Positions 25,174-33,117 of a stretch of DNA of 42,081 bases are shown here, piece after piece (position 1 is the first letter of the stretch; each line of letters begins with the position of its first letter). The notes under the pieces are model-generated. The model saw only the letters and a program-made list of their open reading frames with translations. It was not told the DNA's origin and did no database searches. The stretch covers positions 1-42,081 of the forward strand of contig NZ_CABFUZ020000122.1 of NCBI RefSeq assembly GCF_902143385.2. Direction: 5' to 3'. The DNA is from Methylacidimicrobium cyclopophantes (GTDB taxonomy: Bacteria > Verrucomicrobiota > Verrucomicrobiia > Methylacidiphilales > Methylacidiphilaceae). The translations under genes were made by a program, and so were the position numbers.

Positions 25174-25872
25174 ATGAGGAGGACATTGTCGGTGGCGTTG
25201 GCCCTTGGGCTGCTTGGCTCGTGGGGAATAGCGAGAGCCGCATCCAACCCTTCGTATGCGGCTTCGACTTCTTCCGAGAGCACCGATGCGAAGGGTGGGG
25301 CTACGCTCGACACGGAGAGCATTCCGGAGCTTGCCCTTTTCCGGGAGGGCACGAATGAAATTCAGGTTATGTCCGGCGCCCTCTTTTCCCTGGGGAGTGG
25401 GGGAGGCAGATATACCTTCGATGAGGCACCGACCATTCTGAGCTGGGGCTGGATGTTAACGACGCCGAAGGGAAATGGGATCTTTCGCGGTAACGTCGAG
25501 GTCCTCGTCGATCTCTACGCGAGCGGAATCTTCGCCGGTCCCATGAGCGGCAACGTGGTGGTGGGTCCGAACGTCTTCGTCCGGTATAACTTCGTCCAGC
25601 CGAACTGGCGGATCGTACCCTATGTCGAAGGTGGATTAGGTTTTGTTTTCACGGACGCCTATACCGTTTCCGGGCAATCGATGGTCGGCCAAGCGATCGA
25701 GTTCACTCCGCAAGCTGGAGCCGGTTTCCGCTACATGCTTACCAAGCACTGGTCGGTGAACGCCGAAGCTCTCTTCCATCACATGTCTAACGCAGATATG
25801 GCTGCGCGCAATATCGGCGTGAACGAAGTGGGCGGGCTGGTCGGATTTTCCTATCTGCTCGGACCGGAGTAG
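25174..25872 (+). CDS. pagL: PagL-type outer-membrane lipid A 3-O-deacylase
   Basis: A 232-residue acyloxyacyl hydrolase family protein with a signal peptide (about 1-22). After a Ser/Ala-rich linker, alternating hydrophobic strands (ILSWGWMLTTP, IFRGNVEVLVDLYASG, NWRIVPYVEGGLGFVF, TPQAGAGFRYMLTKHWSVNAEA) form the eight-stranded barrel, ending GGLVGFSYLLGPE. The catalytic HxS motif is His203-Met204-Ser205 in FHHMSNADMA, and Glu218 in GVNEVG lies about where the third catalytic residue of PagL is. The enzyme removes the 3-O acyl chain from lipid A, remodelling the outer leaflet. The gene is followed by 158 bases and truA. No Shine-Dalgarno is clear; CAGAAT (25162-25167) ends six bases before ATG. 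Confidence 0.85.
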   Translation: MRRTLSVALALGLLGSWGIARAASNPSYAASTSSESTDAKGGATLDTESIPELALFREGTNEIQVMSGALFSLGSGGGRYTFDEAPTILSWGWMLTTPKGNGIFRGNVEVLVDLYASGIFAGPMSGNVVVGPNVFVRYNFVQPNWRIVPYVEGGLGFVFTDAYTVSGQSMVGQAIEFTPQAGAGFRYMLTKHWSVNAEALFHHMSNADMAARNIGVNEVGGLVGFSYLLGPE

Positions 25873-26030
25873 GTCCGCCCCGCTCGCTTCCCGTTCGGGC
25901 CGTTCGGGAGTCGACCCCTCCGTTCCCTTGCGAAAAGACGGGCTTTCCCGATGCAAGAACGGGGAGCTTTCTTACAAGAGCTTCGTGCGACTTCCTTGAG
26001 ATGCGGAGAGCTGCAGGGTAGGAAGTTCCT

Positions 26031-26837
26031 ATGTGGGATGGCCGGAGAGCAATCGCGCGGGAGAGCCGGTCTGAGCGCCCCCTTTCCGAGGTTGCTCTGG
26101 TCGGACATCGCCTCGAACTTTCTTATGACGGCACGGGCTTTTCCGGTTGGCAGCGTCAAAGAGGAAAGCCGTCGATCCAAGAAGCGCTCGAATGCGCCGT
26201 AGAGCGGATCTGGGGCAGGAGGGTCGAGGTCGCCGGAGCCAGTCGGACGGATGCTGGAGTCCACGCCCTCCGACAGACGGCTTCCTTCGTCGCACCGCAA
26301 AAGTTGAGCTGCGCCGAGTTGGAGAGAGCCTTGAATTACTTTTTGCCGCGGGCGATTCGGGTTCGCAAGGTCAAGATCGTCGATCCGGGATTTCACGCTC
26401 GCTTTTCCGCGCGAGCCAAAAGCTATGAGTACCGGCTTTGGAACCATGCCTTCCTCGATCCCTTTCTTGTCGATCGCGTCTGGCACGTTCCTCTCCCGCT
26501 GGCGGAGTCGGCGATGCGAGAGGCCGGAGAGCTTTTCGTTGGAACCAAGGATTTCGCGGCCTTTGCGAGCAATCCCGGTCGAATCTACAAAACGACCGTG
26601 CGAACGATATCCGATTTGACATTCCGCCGTGAGGGAGCTTTGGTGCGGATCCGGATTACGGGCGACGGCTTTCTCTATCACATGGTCCGGAATATCGTCG
26701 GCGGCCTGGTGCGAGTGGGAAAGGGAAGGTTGACCGTGGCGGATCTCGAAGCAATCCTCGCGAGCAAGGACCGGAAGTGCGCTCCCCCGCCGCGCCCCCG
26801 TGGGGGCTCTACCTTCTCCGGGTCTATTACTCGGTGA
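26031..26837 (+). CDS. truA: tRNA pseudouridine(38-40) synthase, 3' end frameshifted
   Basis: A 268-residue TruA; it makes pseudouridine in the anticodon arm of tRNAs. Start ATG 26031 follows AGGAAG. ELSYDGTGFSGWQRQ, the catalytic Asp74 in GASRTDAGVHALRQ, SYEYRLWNH and FLYHMVRNIVGGLV are intact. After about residue 255 (SKDRKCAPP) the frame runs into an unrelated PRPRGGSTFSGSITR and stops at 26837. The normal C-terminus, APPWGLYLLRVYY, is present in the -1 frame from 26792 to 26830. One base appears to be missing between about 26781 and 26800, within runs of C. In the corrected frame the gene would end at TGA 26912-26914, overlapping trmL by GTGA. A sequencing error, a true mutation or a programmed shift are all possible; see findings. 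Confidence 0.88.
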   Translation: MWDGRRAIARESRSERPLSEVALVGHRLELSYDGTGFSGWQRQRGKPSIQEALECAVERIWGRRVEVAGASRTDAGVHALRQTASFVAPQKLSCAELERALNYFLPRAIRVRKVKIVDPGFHARFSARAKSYEYRLWNHAFLDPFLVDRVWHVPLPLAESAMREAGELFVGTKDFAAFASNPGRIYKTTVRTISDLTFRREGALVRIRITGDGFLYHMVRNIVGGLVRVGKGRLTVADLEAILASKDRKCAPPPRPRGGSTFSGSITR

Positions 26838-26910
26838 AGAGCGGAACGGACGCCGGGCAAGGCTCGGGGAGAACGGGGAAGGCCTCTTACTCCGCACGAG
26901 GAACGGGGTT

Positions 26911-27432
26911 GTGACACGAAGGAACGGCGACGCTCTTTTAGAGATTGGGCTGATTGCTCCCCAGATCCCTCCCAATACGGGGAACATCGCGCGACTCTGT
27001 GCCGCTACCCGTTCGACGCTCCACCTGATCGGACCGCTTCCATTCTCGGTGAGCGATCGCGCGGCGCGGCGGGCGGGGCTCGATTATTGGTCGGAGGTCA
27101 TTCTCCGACGATGGGAGGACTGGGAGGGATTTCAAAGCGCGATGGGAAGACGAAGGCTGCTCTTTTTCGAAACCGGCCCGTATCGCAGCTACACGGAGGC
27201 GGTCTATCGGAGCGGCGATGTGCTTCTCTTCGGGCAGGAGAGCCGCGGCTTACCGCAAAGGATCCTGTCCGAATACGGGGCGCATCTTTTTACGATCCCG
27301 ATCTACAACCCAAAAGTGCGAAGCCTGAACCTGGCCAACGCCGTGTCGATCGTCCTCTACGAAGCGCTTCGCCAGATCGAAGCCGCGGAGAACGCAGCCG
27401 CAGACCAAAAGGAGATGCCGAATGCTTGCTAA
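26911..27432 (+). CDS. trmL: tRNA (cytidine/uridine-34 2'-O)-methyltransferase
   Basis: A 173-residue SPOUT-superfamily methyltransferase, which methylates the wobble nucleotide of certain tRNA-Leu species in E. coli. LIAPQIPPNTGNIARLCAAT at the N-terminus, LLFGQESRGLP and IPIYNPKVRSLNLANAVSIV near the C-terminus are the trefoil-knot SAM-binding motifs. I chose GTG 26911, giving a near-standard length; an open frame continues upstream but is not homologous. It sits immediately after truA, both acting on the tRNA anticodon loop, and overlaps hisF by 11 bases. The last 15 residues are Ala-rich and acidic. Confidence 0.92.
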   Translation: MTRRNGDALLEIGLIAPQIPPNTGNIARLCAATRSTLHLIGPLPFSVSDRAARRAGLDYWSEVILRRWEDWEGFQSAMGRRRLLFFETGPYRSYTEAVYRSGDVLLFGQESRGLPQRILSEYGAHLFTIPIYNPKVRSLNLANAVSIVLYEALRQIEAAENAAADQKEMPNAC

Positions 27433-28195
27433 GCGGATCATCCCTTGCCTGGATGTACATGCGGGGCGCGTAACCCGCGGAGAGCAGTTCGGGAGAGCCG
27501 AGGAGGGCGGATTGCGGGACGTTGGAGATCCGGTCGGTCTGGCCGCTCGTTATAATGACGAAGGAGCGGATGAGCTCGTTTTTTACGACATTACGGCGAG
27601 CGTGGAGGGAAGAAAGTCGCTTCTCGATGTCTTACGCGCGGTTTCGGACCGCTGCTTTATCCCTCTGACGGCGGGTGGCGGGGTCCGAACGATAGAGGAT
27701 ATTCGAGAGATGCTGCTCGCCGGTGCGGACAAGGTCAGCGTGAATACGGCGGCCCTGGCGGATCCCGAGCTGATTCGTGCGGGAGCGGAACGCTTCGGCT
27801 CTCAATGCATCGTCCTTTCGGTCGACGTCCGGCGGACAGGGCCCGGGTCGTGGCGCGTCTTCAGCCACGGGGGGCGACGTCCGACCGAATGGGAGGCTCT
27901 CGATTGGGCGCGAAGAGGGGTCGAGTTGGGTGCCGGAGAAATCGTTTGCAATAGCATCGACTGCGACGGAATGAAGAGCGGATACGATTGGCCCTTGATC
28001 CATCTGCTGTCCGGAGAGCTCTCCGTGCCCGTCGTGGCTAGCGGCGGCGCCGGGAAGATCGAGGATTTCGCCGAGGTCTTTTGCTTAGGTCAGGCGGATG
28101 CGGCTTTGGCTGCGGGAATCTTCCATTCGGGAGAAGTTTCGATTCCTTCAGTGAAAGCATACCTTAGGTCCCAAGCTATCCTTGTGCGGTGCTAG
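27422..28195 (+). CDS. hisF: Imidazole glycerol phosphate synthase, cyclase subunit
   Basis: A 257-residue HisF barrel. Uses ammonia from HisH and PRFAR to make imidazole glycerol phosphate (histidine synthesis) and AICAR. The two catalytic Asp are Asp11 in IPCLDVHAGRV and Asp135 in VLSVDVRR. The phosphate loops LTAGGGVRT and VASGGAGKIEDF, and NSIDCDGMKSGYD, are conserved. Loop 1 (QFGRAEEGGLRDVGDPV) is a few residues longer than in the Thermotoga enzyme. No other his gene is adjacent, so HisH is encoded elsewhere. It overlaps trmL and ends right before the TPR/retropepsin gene. Confidence 0.95.
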   Translation: MLAKRIIPCLDVHAGRVTRGEQFGRAEEGGLRDVGDPVGLAARYNDEGADELVFYDITASVEGRKSLLDVLRAVSDRCFIPLTAGGGVRTIEDIREMLLAGADKVSVNTAALADPELIRAGAERFGSQCIVLSVDVRRTGPGSWRVFSHGGRRPTEWEALDWARRGVELGAGEIVCNSIDCDGMKSGYDWPLIHLLSGELSVPVVASGGAGKIEDFAEVFCLGQADAALAAGIFHSGEVSIPSVKAYLRSQAILVRC

Positions 28196-29509
28196 GTGCG
28201 TATGAGCGAGAGCCGGCGATCGGGAATGTCGCTCTGCTCAGGCATTTTCCTTCTGCTGCTCTTCTTGCCCGCCGCAGCGGCCCCTGCCCGGAGCGGAAAC
28301 GGAGACGCGGGGCCTGCACAGGTGCGCTGTTATTTAGCCCAAGGGAATTTCGAAGAGGCGGCCCGGAGGGCTCAGAAGGAGGTCCTGCTTCATCCGGAAA
28401 AGGGGGAATCGTGGAGATTGCTCGGGGCGATTGCGCTGCAGCAGGGCAAGATGGAGCAAGCCGAGCAGGCGCTCGAGCGGGCGCTGCGTGTCGGCGACCC
28501 CGATCCGGAAGCGGCGTCCCTACTCGCGGTGCTCTGGAGACGGGAAGGGAGATTTCCCGATGCAGTGGGTCTTTTGCGCAGGCTCGGCGGGGAAGCAGAA
28601 GCGGAGCAGCTTGCCGCCTTCGGAAGCGAACCGCCCTTGTCGGTGCATGGACCGGATCAAGTCCGACTTGCTTGGGTGGGCTCAGGAGCGCGGCCCATCG
28701 TGCGCGTTCTGGTCGCCGGAAAACGGCGGGCCGATTTCCTGATCGATACGGGTGCATCTTGCGTCGTTTTGGACCGCCAGCTAGCCGAGGAGATTCGTCT
28801 CCTTCCTCTGGGAGCGGCGCAACTCCTCGGAGCGGGCGGGAGAAAGACGAACGGGAAGTTGGCACGCCTCGATTCTCTCCGGTTGGGCACCACGGAAGTC
28901 CGGAACATTCCGGTTGCAATCGTCAATCTTCCTCGGCCGGAAAGAGCGAGCGAGTCGTTCGAGGGAATCTTGGGTTCGGAGTTTCTCCGGCGATTCGTAG
29001 TGACATTGGATTATCCGAAGCGGTCTCTTTTTTTGCAAAGGGCGGGAACGGAGCGGAGCGCCGAAGGAGCATCGACGAGCGTCGATCGTGGGAGTGCCGA
29101 TCTGCCGCTGCGCTTGACCCCGGGAGGGCTTGTCGTGGTGCCGCTGGGGGTCGCCTCGGGGGAAAAGCTGCTAGTCTTTCTCGACACCGGAGCCGCGGAG
29201 ACCGTGCTGGCGCTGAGCCGGCGGGCGGCGATTCAGCTTGGAGTCTCCCTGCCGAAGCGCGCAGATCGCTATTCGGGAGTGGGAGGACGCTATCTTGCCT
29301 TGCCGATCCTTCTTCCCGAGGTGCGATTGGCAGGCTTCTCCGTTCACAATGTCGCGGGAATCATCGCCCCCTTCCCCTCTCGTATCGAAGAGGGGGAAGG
29401 GCTCCCGTTGGGGGGGTATGTGGGAAGCGGCTTTTGCCGGCTATTTCGAGTGACGCTCGATTTTCCCCGCATGCGACTTCGCCTGACGCTGGCGGAGAAC
29501 GAAACGTAG
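28196..29509 (+). CDS. Exported TPR protein with two retropepsin-like aspartic protease domains
   Basis: A 437-residue protein (GTG 28196; ATG 28202 also possible). Residues about 11-31 are a signal peptide. Residues 40-145 show TPR-like helix pairs (GNFEEAARRAQKEVLLHPEK, WRLLGAIALQQGKMEQAEQA). Two aspartic-protease-like domains follow: one with FLIDTGASCVVLD (catalytic motif 184-187) and GILGSEFLRRF, and one with FLDTGAAETVLA (motif 330-333) and GYVGSGFCRLFRV. Bacterial retropepsin-like proteins usually have one such domain and dimerise; here the pair is in one chain, so an intramolecular active site is plausible. Location is inferred as periplasm or surface. The gene begins directly after the hisF stop, suggesting co-transcription. 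Substrate is unknown. Confidence 0.8.
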   Translation: MRMSESRRSGMSLCSGIFLLLLFLPAAAAPARSGNGDAGPAQVRCYLAQGNFEEAARRAQKEVLLHPEKGESWRLLGAIALQQGKMEQAEQALERALRVGDPDPEAASLLAVLWRREGRFPDAVGLLRRLGGEAEAEQLAAFGSEPPLSVHGPDQVRLAWVGSGARPIVRVLVAGKRRADFLIDTGASCVVLDRQLAEEIRLLPLGAAQLLGAGGRKTNGKLARLDSLRLGTTEVRNIPVAIVNLPRPERASESFEGILGSEFLRRFVVTLDYPKRSLFLQRAGTERSAEGASTSVDRGSADLPLRLTPGGLVVVPLGVASGEKLLVFLDTGAAETVLALSRRAAIQLGVSLPKRADRYSGVGGRYLALPILLPEVRLAGFSVHNVAGIIAPFPSRIEEGEGLPLGGYVGSGFCRLFRVTLDFPRMRLRLTLAENET

Positions 29510-29520
29510 CGGAGGAAAAC

Positions 29521-30684
29521 TTAGACGTTCGCCGGACCCGATGCGGGGAGAAGATCCCCCGAATCGGCATCGGGGAGAGGCCGGACGCAGCGGCGAATGA
29601 GATATCCTAGAAAGATCAAGGCAAGGAGGGGTTGCAGCCAGAGATTGGTCCAGCCGTGAACGGGCCCATAGCTGGACGAACCGAGACCGAGAGTGATTCC
29701 AAGGAGGGCCGCCCCGCTCTTGCGCCCGCCGAGCGAAAGCTCCCTTAGGGCGAAAGCGGCGATCGACGGGGCGAGAAGAACGTAGGAGTTGGCCTCCGTT
29801 CTCGGGTTGAAGAGCATCAGGTAGACGGCGGCGAGAGCGTCTAGCCAGAGAGCGGCGTGAAGGCGGTCGCGGCGAAGGGCGATCCCTGCGAGGAGCAGCG
29901 TCAAAGGCGCGGCGATCGCCCGGATCGCGAAGAGCCAGACCGGATCCACGGGGAGTCGTAGAACGCCCAAAAGACCGGAAATGTCCGAAAAGCTCGGTTC
30001 GTGGGGTTGGCCGGAGAGGAGAAACTTCTGCCAGAAGTGCAAATATTGGTCGCGTGCGAAGTCGACGGGGCCAAAGAGGAAAGGAAGTGCGAGAAAGAGA
30101 AGGGTCCAGAGGAGAAGGGATCCGCGGAGACGGGGATAGAGCGCTCCGGCCAGCAAATAGGGGACAATCGCGACGGGTTTGTAGACCAAGCCTAGGAGAA
30201 GCCAAAGGGACGCCCGGTTCCATCGTCCGTTCGAAGCTTCCAGAAACCCGTGAATCATCGCCCCGGCCAACGGCAGATTGGTTTGGCCGTTGCGGGCGGA
30301 AGCGAGAGATGCCGGGATCGTGAGCAGACTCAAGAGCACGAAGGATCCGGGGGATTTGGGAAGAAAGCGGGCCAGTCGGACCAAGGCGCCGGCGACGATA
30401 GCGAGATTGACGGCTCGCCAAAGAATCTCCCGCAAGACTGGGGGGAAAAGAGAAAAGGGCGTATAAAGGATCGCCGATTGCGGAAGGTAGAGAAATCCAT
30501 GCACGCTTCCCAGGTCATAAAGGCTGCGGTGCTGCCACCAGGCTTCACTTGCGGCGGCATAGGTGGGTGTTACCGCGTGCTCCGGTGCGTGAGCCACGAC
30601 CAGGGAGAGGACGACAAAATAGCCCAGCCAGAGAAGGATTCCGGTCCCGCAGAGCGGGCTTTCCTTCCCGCGCTTCGGTTTCAT
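29521..30684 (-). CDS. GT87-type (DUF2029) polyprenyl-sugar-dependent membrane glycosyltransferase
   Basis: A 387-residue polytopic membrane protein with about ten hydrophobic helices, starting at ATG 30684 in an ATGA overlap with the deacetylase gene. LLWLGYFVVLSLVVAHAPEH at the start is followed by an extracytoplasmic loop YAAASEAWWQHRSLYDLGS. The pattern LYLPQSAILYTPF and GLVYKPVAIVPYLLAGALYP is that of DUF2029/GT87 enzymes, which use lipid-linked sugars (polyprenyl-P-mannose in actinobacteria). NPRTEANSYVLLAPSIAAF is also typical. It is the last gene of a three-gene set with a GT2 that could make the polyprenyl-phosphate sugar donor. Sugar specificity cannot be read from the sequence. Confidence 0.75.
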   Translation of the reverse strand: MKPKRGKESPLCGTGILLWLGYFVVLSLVVAHAPEHAVTPTYAAASEAWWQHRSLYDLGSVHGFLYLPQSAILYTPFSLFPPVLREILWRAVNLAIVAGALVRLARFLPKSPGSFVLLSLLTIPASLASARNGQTNLPLAGAMIHGFLEASNGRWNRASLWLLLGLVYKPVAIVPYLLAGALYPRLRGSLLLWTLLFLALPFLFGPVDFARDQYLHFWQKFLLSGQPHEPSFSDISGLLGVLRLPVDPVWLFAIRAIAAPLTLLLAGIALRRDRLHAALWLDALAAVYLMLFNPRTEANSYVLLAPSIAAFALRELSLGGRKSGAALLGITLGLGSSSYGPVHGWTNLWLQPLLALIFLGYLIRRCVRPLPDADSGDLLPASGPANV

Positions 30685-31460
30685 CGCGTGAGGAAGGCCG
30701 CGGAGAAGTCGGCGAGAGTAGTGAAACGCGCTCGTAGGGCGAGCCAGTCGAGAAAGGAGGCGAGCCGTTCGAGCAGCTCGAAGCCGCATGGGGACGAGAC
30801 CCAGCGGGGGAGTCCGTAATCGCCCAGATCCGCAAACTCCCAAGGGTGAAAGACGAGGTGAAGATAACCCGATTCCGCCAAGGTCCAGCCGGCGATCGTT
30901 CGGAAGAGAGAGGGGGGAGTATTCTTGAAAGCCAGCCAAAAACAAGGGAAGCGGATCCACGGAGAGACAGAAACCGGTATCTGGAGCAGATCCCCCTTCC
31001 GGTAAGCCCTCCGCGGGGAGAGCAGACGGCAATAGCGTCCCGGCAGAAAGGTCGGATTTTCCGAAGAGTTGTAGGTGTAGCCCGCTTTCCGAAGGAGATG
31101 ATTGGCAACGGGCCGAAATCGGGGACTTCTGTATCCGAACACGCGCCGCCCCGTGATCTCCTCCAAGACCCGTTTCGAACGATCGGGATCGGAGGAAGAA
31201 AAGCCGGTATGGGCGTAACCGTGAGAGGCAATCTCGTGAGCATTTCCTAGCTCCCGTACCGCAACCGGGGCATTGGTGGCCAATATCGCAGTCGAGAAAA
31301 ACGTCGCGACGATCTTCCTATCGGCCAAAAGGGCCGTGAGACGCTGGAGTCCGACGAGGCTGACTGCAACCTGTTCGGATTCTGGGAGAGTCCGCCGAAA
31401 TTCGACGGGGAGATCGAACTCCTCTAGGTCGAAGCTAAGGAGTGCGCGTTTTTCCCTCAT
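30681..31460 (-). CDS. Polysaccharide deacetylase (NodB-like, carbohydrate esterase 4 family)
   Basis: A 259-residue NodB-fold protein. Motif 1 reads LLSFDLEEFD (Asp11 as base/metal ligand) and motif 2 HEIASHGYAH supplies metal-binding histidines; YRSPRFRP is motif 3 and LVFHPWEF a motif near the end. No signal peptide is seen, so it may act on a cytoplasmic lipid-linked sugar. It overlaps the upstream GT2 by 26 bases and the downstream GT87 by ATGA, which makes a tightly coupled glycan cassette. The exact substrate (for example a GlcNAc- or formyl-sugar lipid intermediate) is open. Confidence 0.85.
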   Translation of the reverse strand: MREKRALLSFDLEEFDLPVEFRRTLPESEQVAVSLVGLQRLTALLADRKIVATFFSTAILATNAPVAVRELGNAHEIASHGYAHTGFSSSDPDRSKRVLEEITGRRVFGYRSPRFRPVANHLLRKAGYTYNSSENPTFLPGRYCRLLSPRRAYRKGDLLQIPVSVSPWIRFPCFWLAFKNTPPSLFRTIAGWTLAESGYLHLVFHPWEFADLGDYGLPRWVSSPCGFELLERLASFLDWLALRARFTTLADFSAAFLTR

Positions 31461-32187
31461 CGTAAAGTCCTAGCCAATCCCGTATCCGGATCCGGCAAAG
31501 ATCGATCAGCATGGAAGCGGAGTCGCGCAAGAGTTTTACCTTCCCCGTCTTGTACGAGTGGTCCTTTGCCGGACAAACGGGGATTTCTCGAACCCGATAT
31601 CCCAATTTCTTGGCGAGGAAAAGGATCTCGACGTCAAAGGAGAAGCCGTTCGCTTGCAGAAGAGAGAAAAGTCTTTGAGCGGACGCTCGACGGAATCCTT
31701 TGAAGCCGGCTTGTGTGTCTGCGTAAGGCAGTCCCAGGATGAAATGGACGAGACGATTGTAGGCAAGGCCGAGGAATCGTCGCCGCAGATTGGGAGCCCC
31801 TTGGGAAGCGCGGCAGGGGGTGCGGGAGCCGATTGCGACATCGGATTCCTGCAATGCCACCGCAATCTGCTCCAGGTAGTCGAGCGGATAGGCGAGATCG
31901 CCGTCGGTAAAACAGAGATACTCCCCTTTCGTCTGTCGGAATCCAAAGAGAACGGCATGCCCTTTCCCACGATTGGGAGCATAGCGGAGCAATCGGACGT
32001 TGGGGAGAGAGCTCTTCGCGAGTGCTGTCGAAAGTATCTCCGGCGTGCCATCAACCGAACCATCGTCGACTAGGAGGAACTCGTAATCGGGGCGGCTTGC
32101 GGCGAAGTTCGTGATCCGGGCGGCGACCGCAGCGGCGATTCCCGCCTCATTGTAGATGGGCAGAACGACACTCAACGAGGGATGCAC
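31435..32187 (-). CDS. Family 2 glycosyltransferase, dolichyl-phosphate sugar synthase type
   Basis: A 250-residue GT2. LSVVLPIYNEAGIAAAVAAR opens the fold, LLVDDGSVDGTPEIL carries the nucleotide-binding Asp pair and FTDGDLAYPLDYLEQ includes the DxD-like motif. DTQAGFKGFRR and FDVEILFLAKKLGYRVREIP match Dpm1/Alg5-type enzymes, which make polyprenyl-phosphate-mannose or -glucose. No C-terminal membrane helices are present. First gene of the cassette GT2 - deacetylase - GT87; a likely scheme is that this enzyme loads a sugar on polyprenyl phosphate, the deacetylase edits it and the GT87 transfers it outside. That scheme is inference. Confidence 0.88.
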   Translation of the reverse strand: MHPSLSVVLPIYNEAGIAAAVAARITNFAASRPDYEFLLVDDGSVDGTPEILSTALAKSSLPNVRLLRYAPNRGKGHAVLFGFRQTKGEYLCFTDGDLAYPLDYLEQIAVALQESDVAIGSRTPCRASQGAPNLRRRFLGLAYNRLVHFILGLPYADTQAGFKGFRRASAQRLFSLLQANGFSFDVEILFLAKKLGYRVREIPVCPAKDHSYKTGKVKLLRDSASMLIDLCRIRIRDWLGLYDEGKTRTP

Positions 32188-32371
32188 GGTAGAGCTCGAA
32201 AAGGGCTAAGTTCTCGCGGAATCGGCCGCTGCCGCCTAGAAGCGTGCGCAACGTTGGCCCGCGCAGCCTCTCCAATCCTCGCGCCTTATGAAACGGAGGA
32301 AGCGGCCGCTCTGGCAAGACGCAATTGCAGGGAGAAATTCGCGGGATGCTCTCAAGCTGTGTCCCGTTCCC

Positions 32372-32980
32372 CTACTCGACCTTTCGGACGATGGCGACCA
32401 ATACCCCCTGAACCGTGAGATCCTGCACCGGCCGCAGATCGGCGAAGTCGGGATTTTCAGATCGAAGAACGTGACCGAGCCTTGAGTCCCAGATCAGCCT
32501 CTTGAGCGTGCACTCCCCGTCGATCAGCGCAGCGACGATCTGTCCTTCCCGCGGCTTCTTCTTTTCGAGGAGCGCCAAGTCACCGTCGAGGATTCCCGCT
32601 CCGATCATGCTCGATCCGCGTACGCGAACGGCGAAGCAGGCGGTCCGATTAGAAATGCCTAAGGACTCCGGAGTCAACCGCACCGTTTCGTCTGCTGGTT
32701 CCTCCGTTAACGCCGGTCTACCGGCGGGAATCGAGGGGAAAACCGGAATTGGAAAACCGTCCGCAACGTGTTTTCGGAGGAGGATTCCTCGGGAATTCTT
32801 CTGCCGGGAAATCGAGCCCATCTCCTCGAGTCGCTCGAGTTGATAAGAGACAGCTCGCGGGCTGCGGAAGCCACATCCCTGTTGAATTTCTCGAACCGTA
32901 GGAGGTCGATGGTGCCTCTGAAGGTAAGATTCGATGAACTGGAGGATCCTTGAGCGCGATCCTCGCTTATCCACGAGCAT
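32372..32980 (-). CDS. lexA: LexA SOS repressor
   Basis: A 202-residue LexA. The N-terminal winged helix contains SRILQFIESYLQRHHRPPTV and a recognition helix SPRAVSYQLERLEEMG. The self-cleavage site Ala86-Gly87 lies in SIPAGRPAL, and the catalytic pair is Ser124 (VRGSSMIGAGI) and Lys160 (CTLKRL). All needed residues for RecA-stimulated autocleavage are present. ATG 32980 has no clear Shine-Dalgarno. The DNA site it binds cannot be stated; I saw no perfect dyad upstream. It is divergent from the DCC-family gene. Confidence 0.95.
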   Translation of the reverse strand: MLVDKRGSRSRILQFIESYLQRHHRPPTVREIQQGCGFRSPRAVSYQLERLEEMGSISRQKNSRGILLRKHVADGFPIPVFPSIPAGRPALTEEPADETVRLTPESLGISNRTACFAVRVRGSSMIGAGILDGDLALLEKKKPREGQIVAALIDGECTLKRLIWDSRLGHVLRSENPDFADLRPVQDLTVQGVLVAIVRKVE

Positions 32981-33117
32981 AATTTATGAGTGAAAGGCTT
33001 CGGATAGCTTGTCAAATGTTTTGTGAAGAAGACCTCTCCGCATGGCTTTTCGCCGTCTCCGTAGAGTTTTCTCCTTTGTCGCGGCCGAGGCCTAATCGAG
33101 ATTGAGCGGGAGCTCGA

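Noticed and set aside
26031-26914. Calling the truA shift a programmed -1 frameshift
   Set aside because: The C-runs are suggestive, but there is no clear X-XXY-YYZ heptamer or stimulatory structure; a single missing base is simpler.
32981-33117. A LexA operator upstream of lexA
   Set aside because: TTGACA is present on the minus strand at 33010-33015 but no -10 at correct spacing and no clear dyad; I do not know the LexA box of this lineage.
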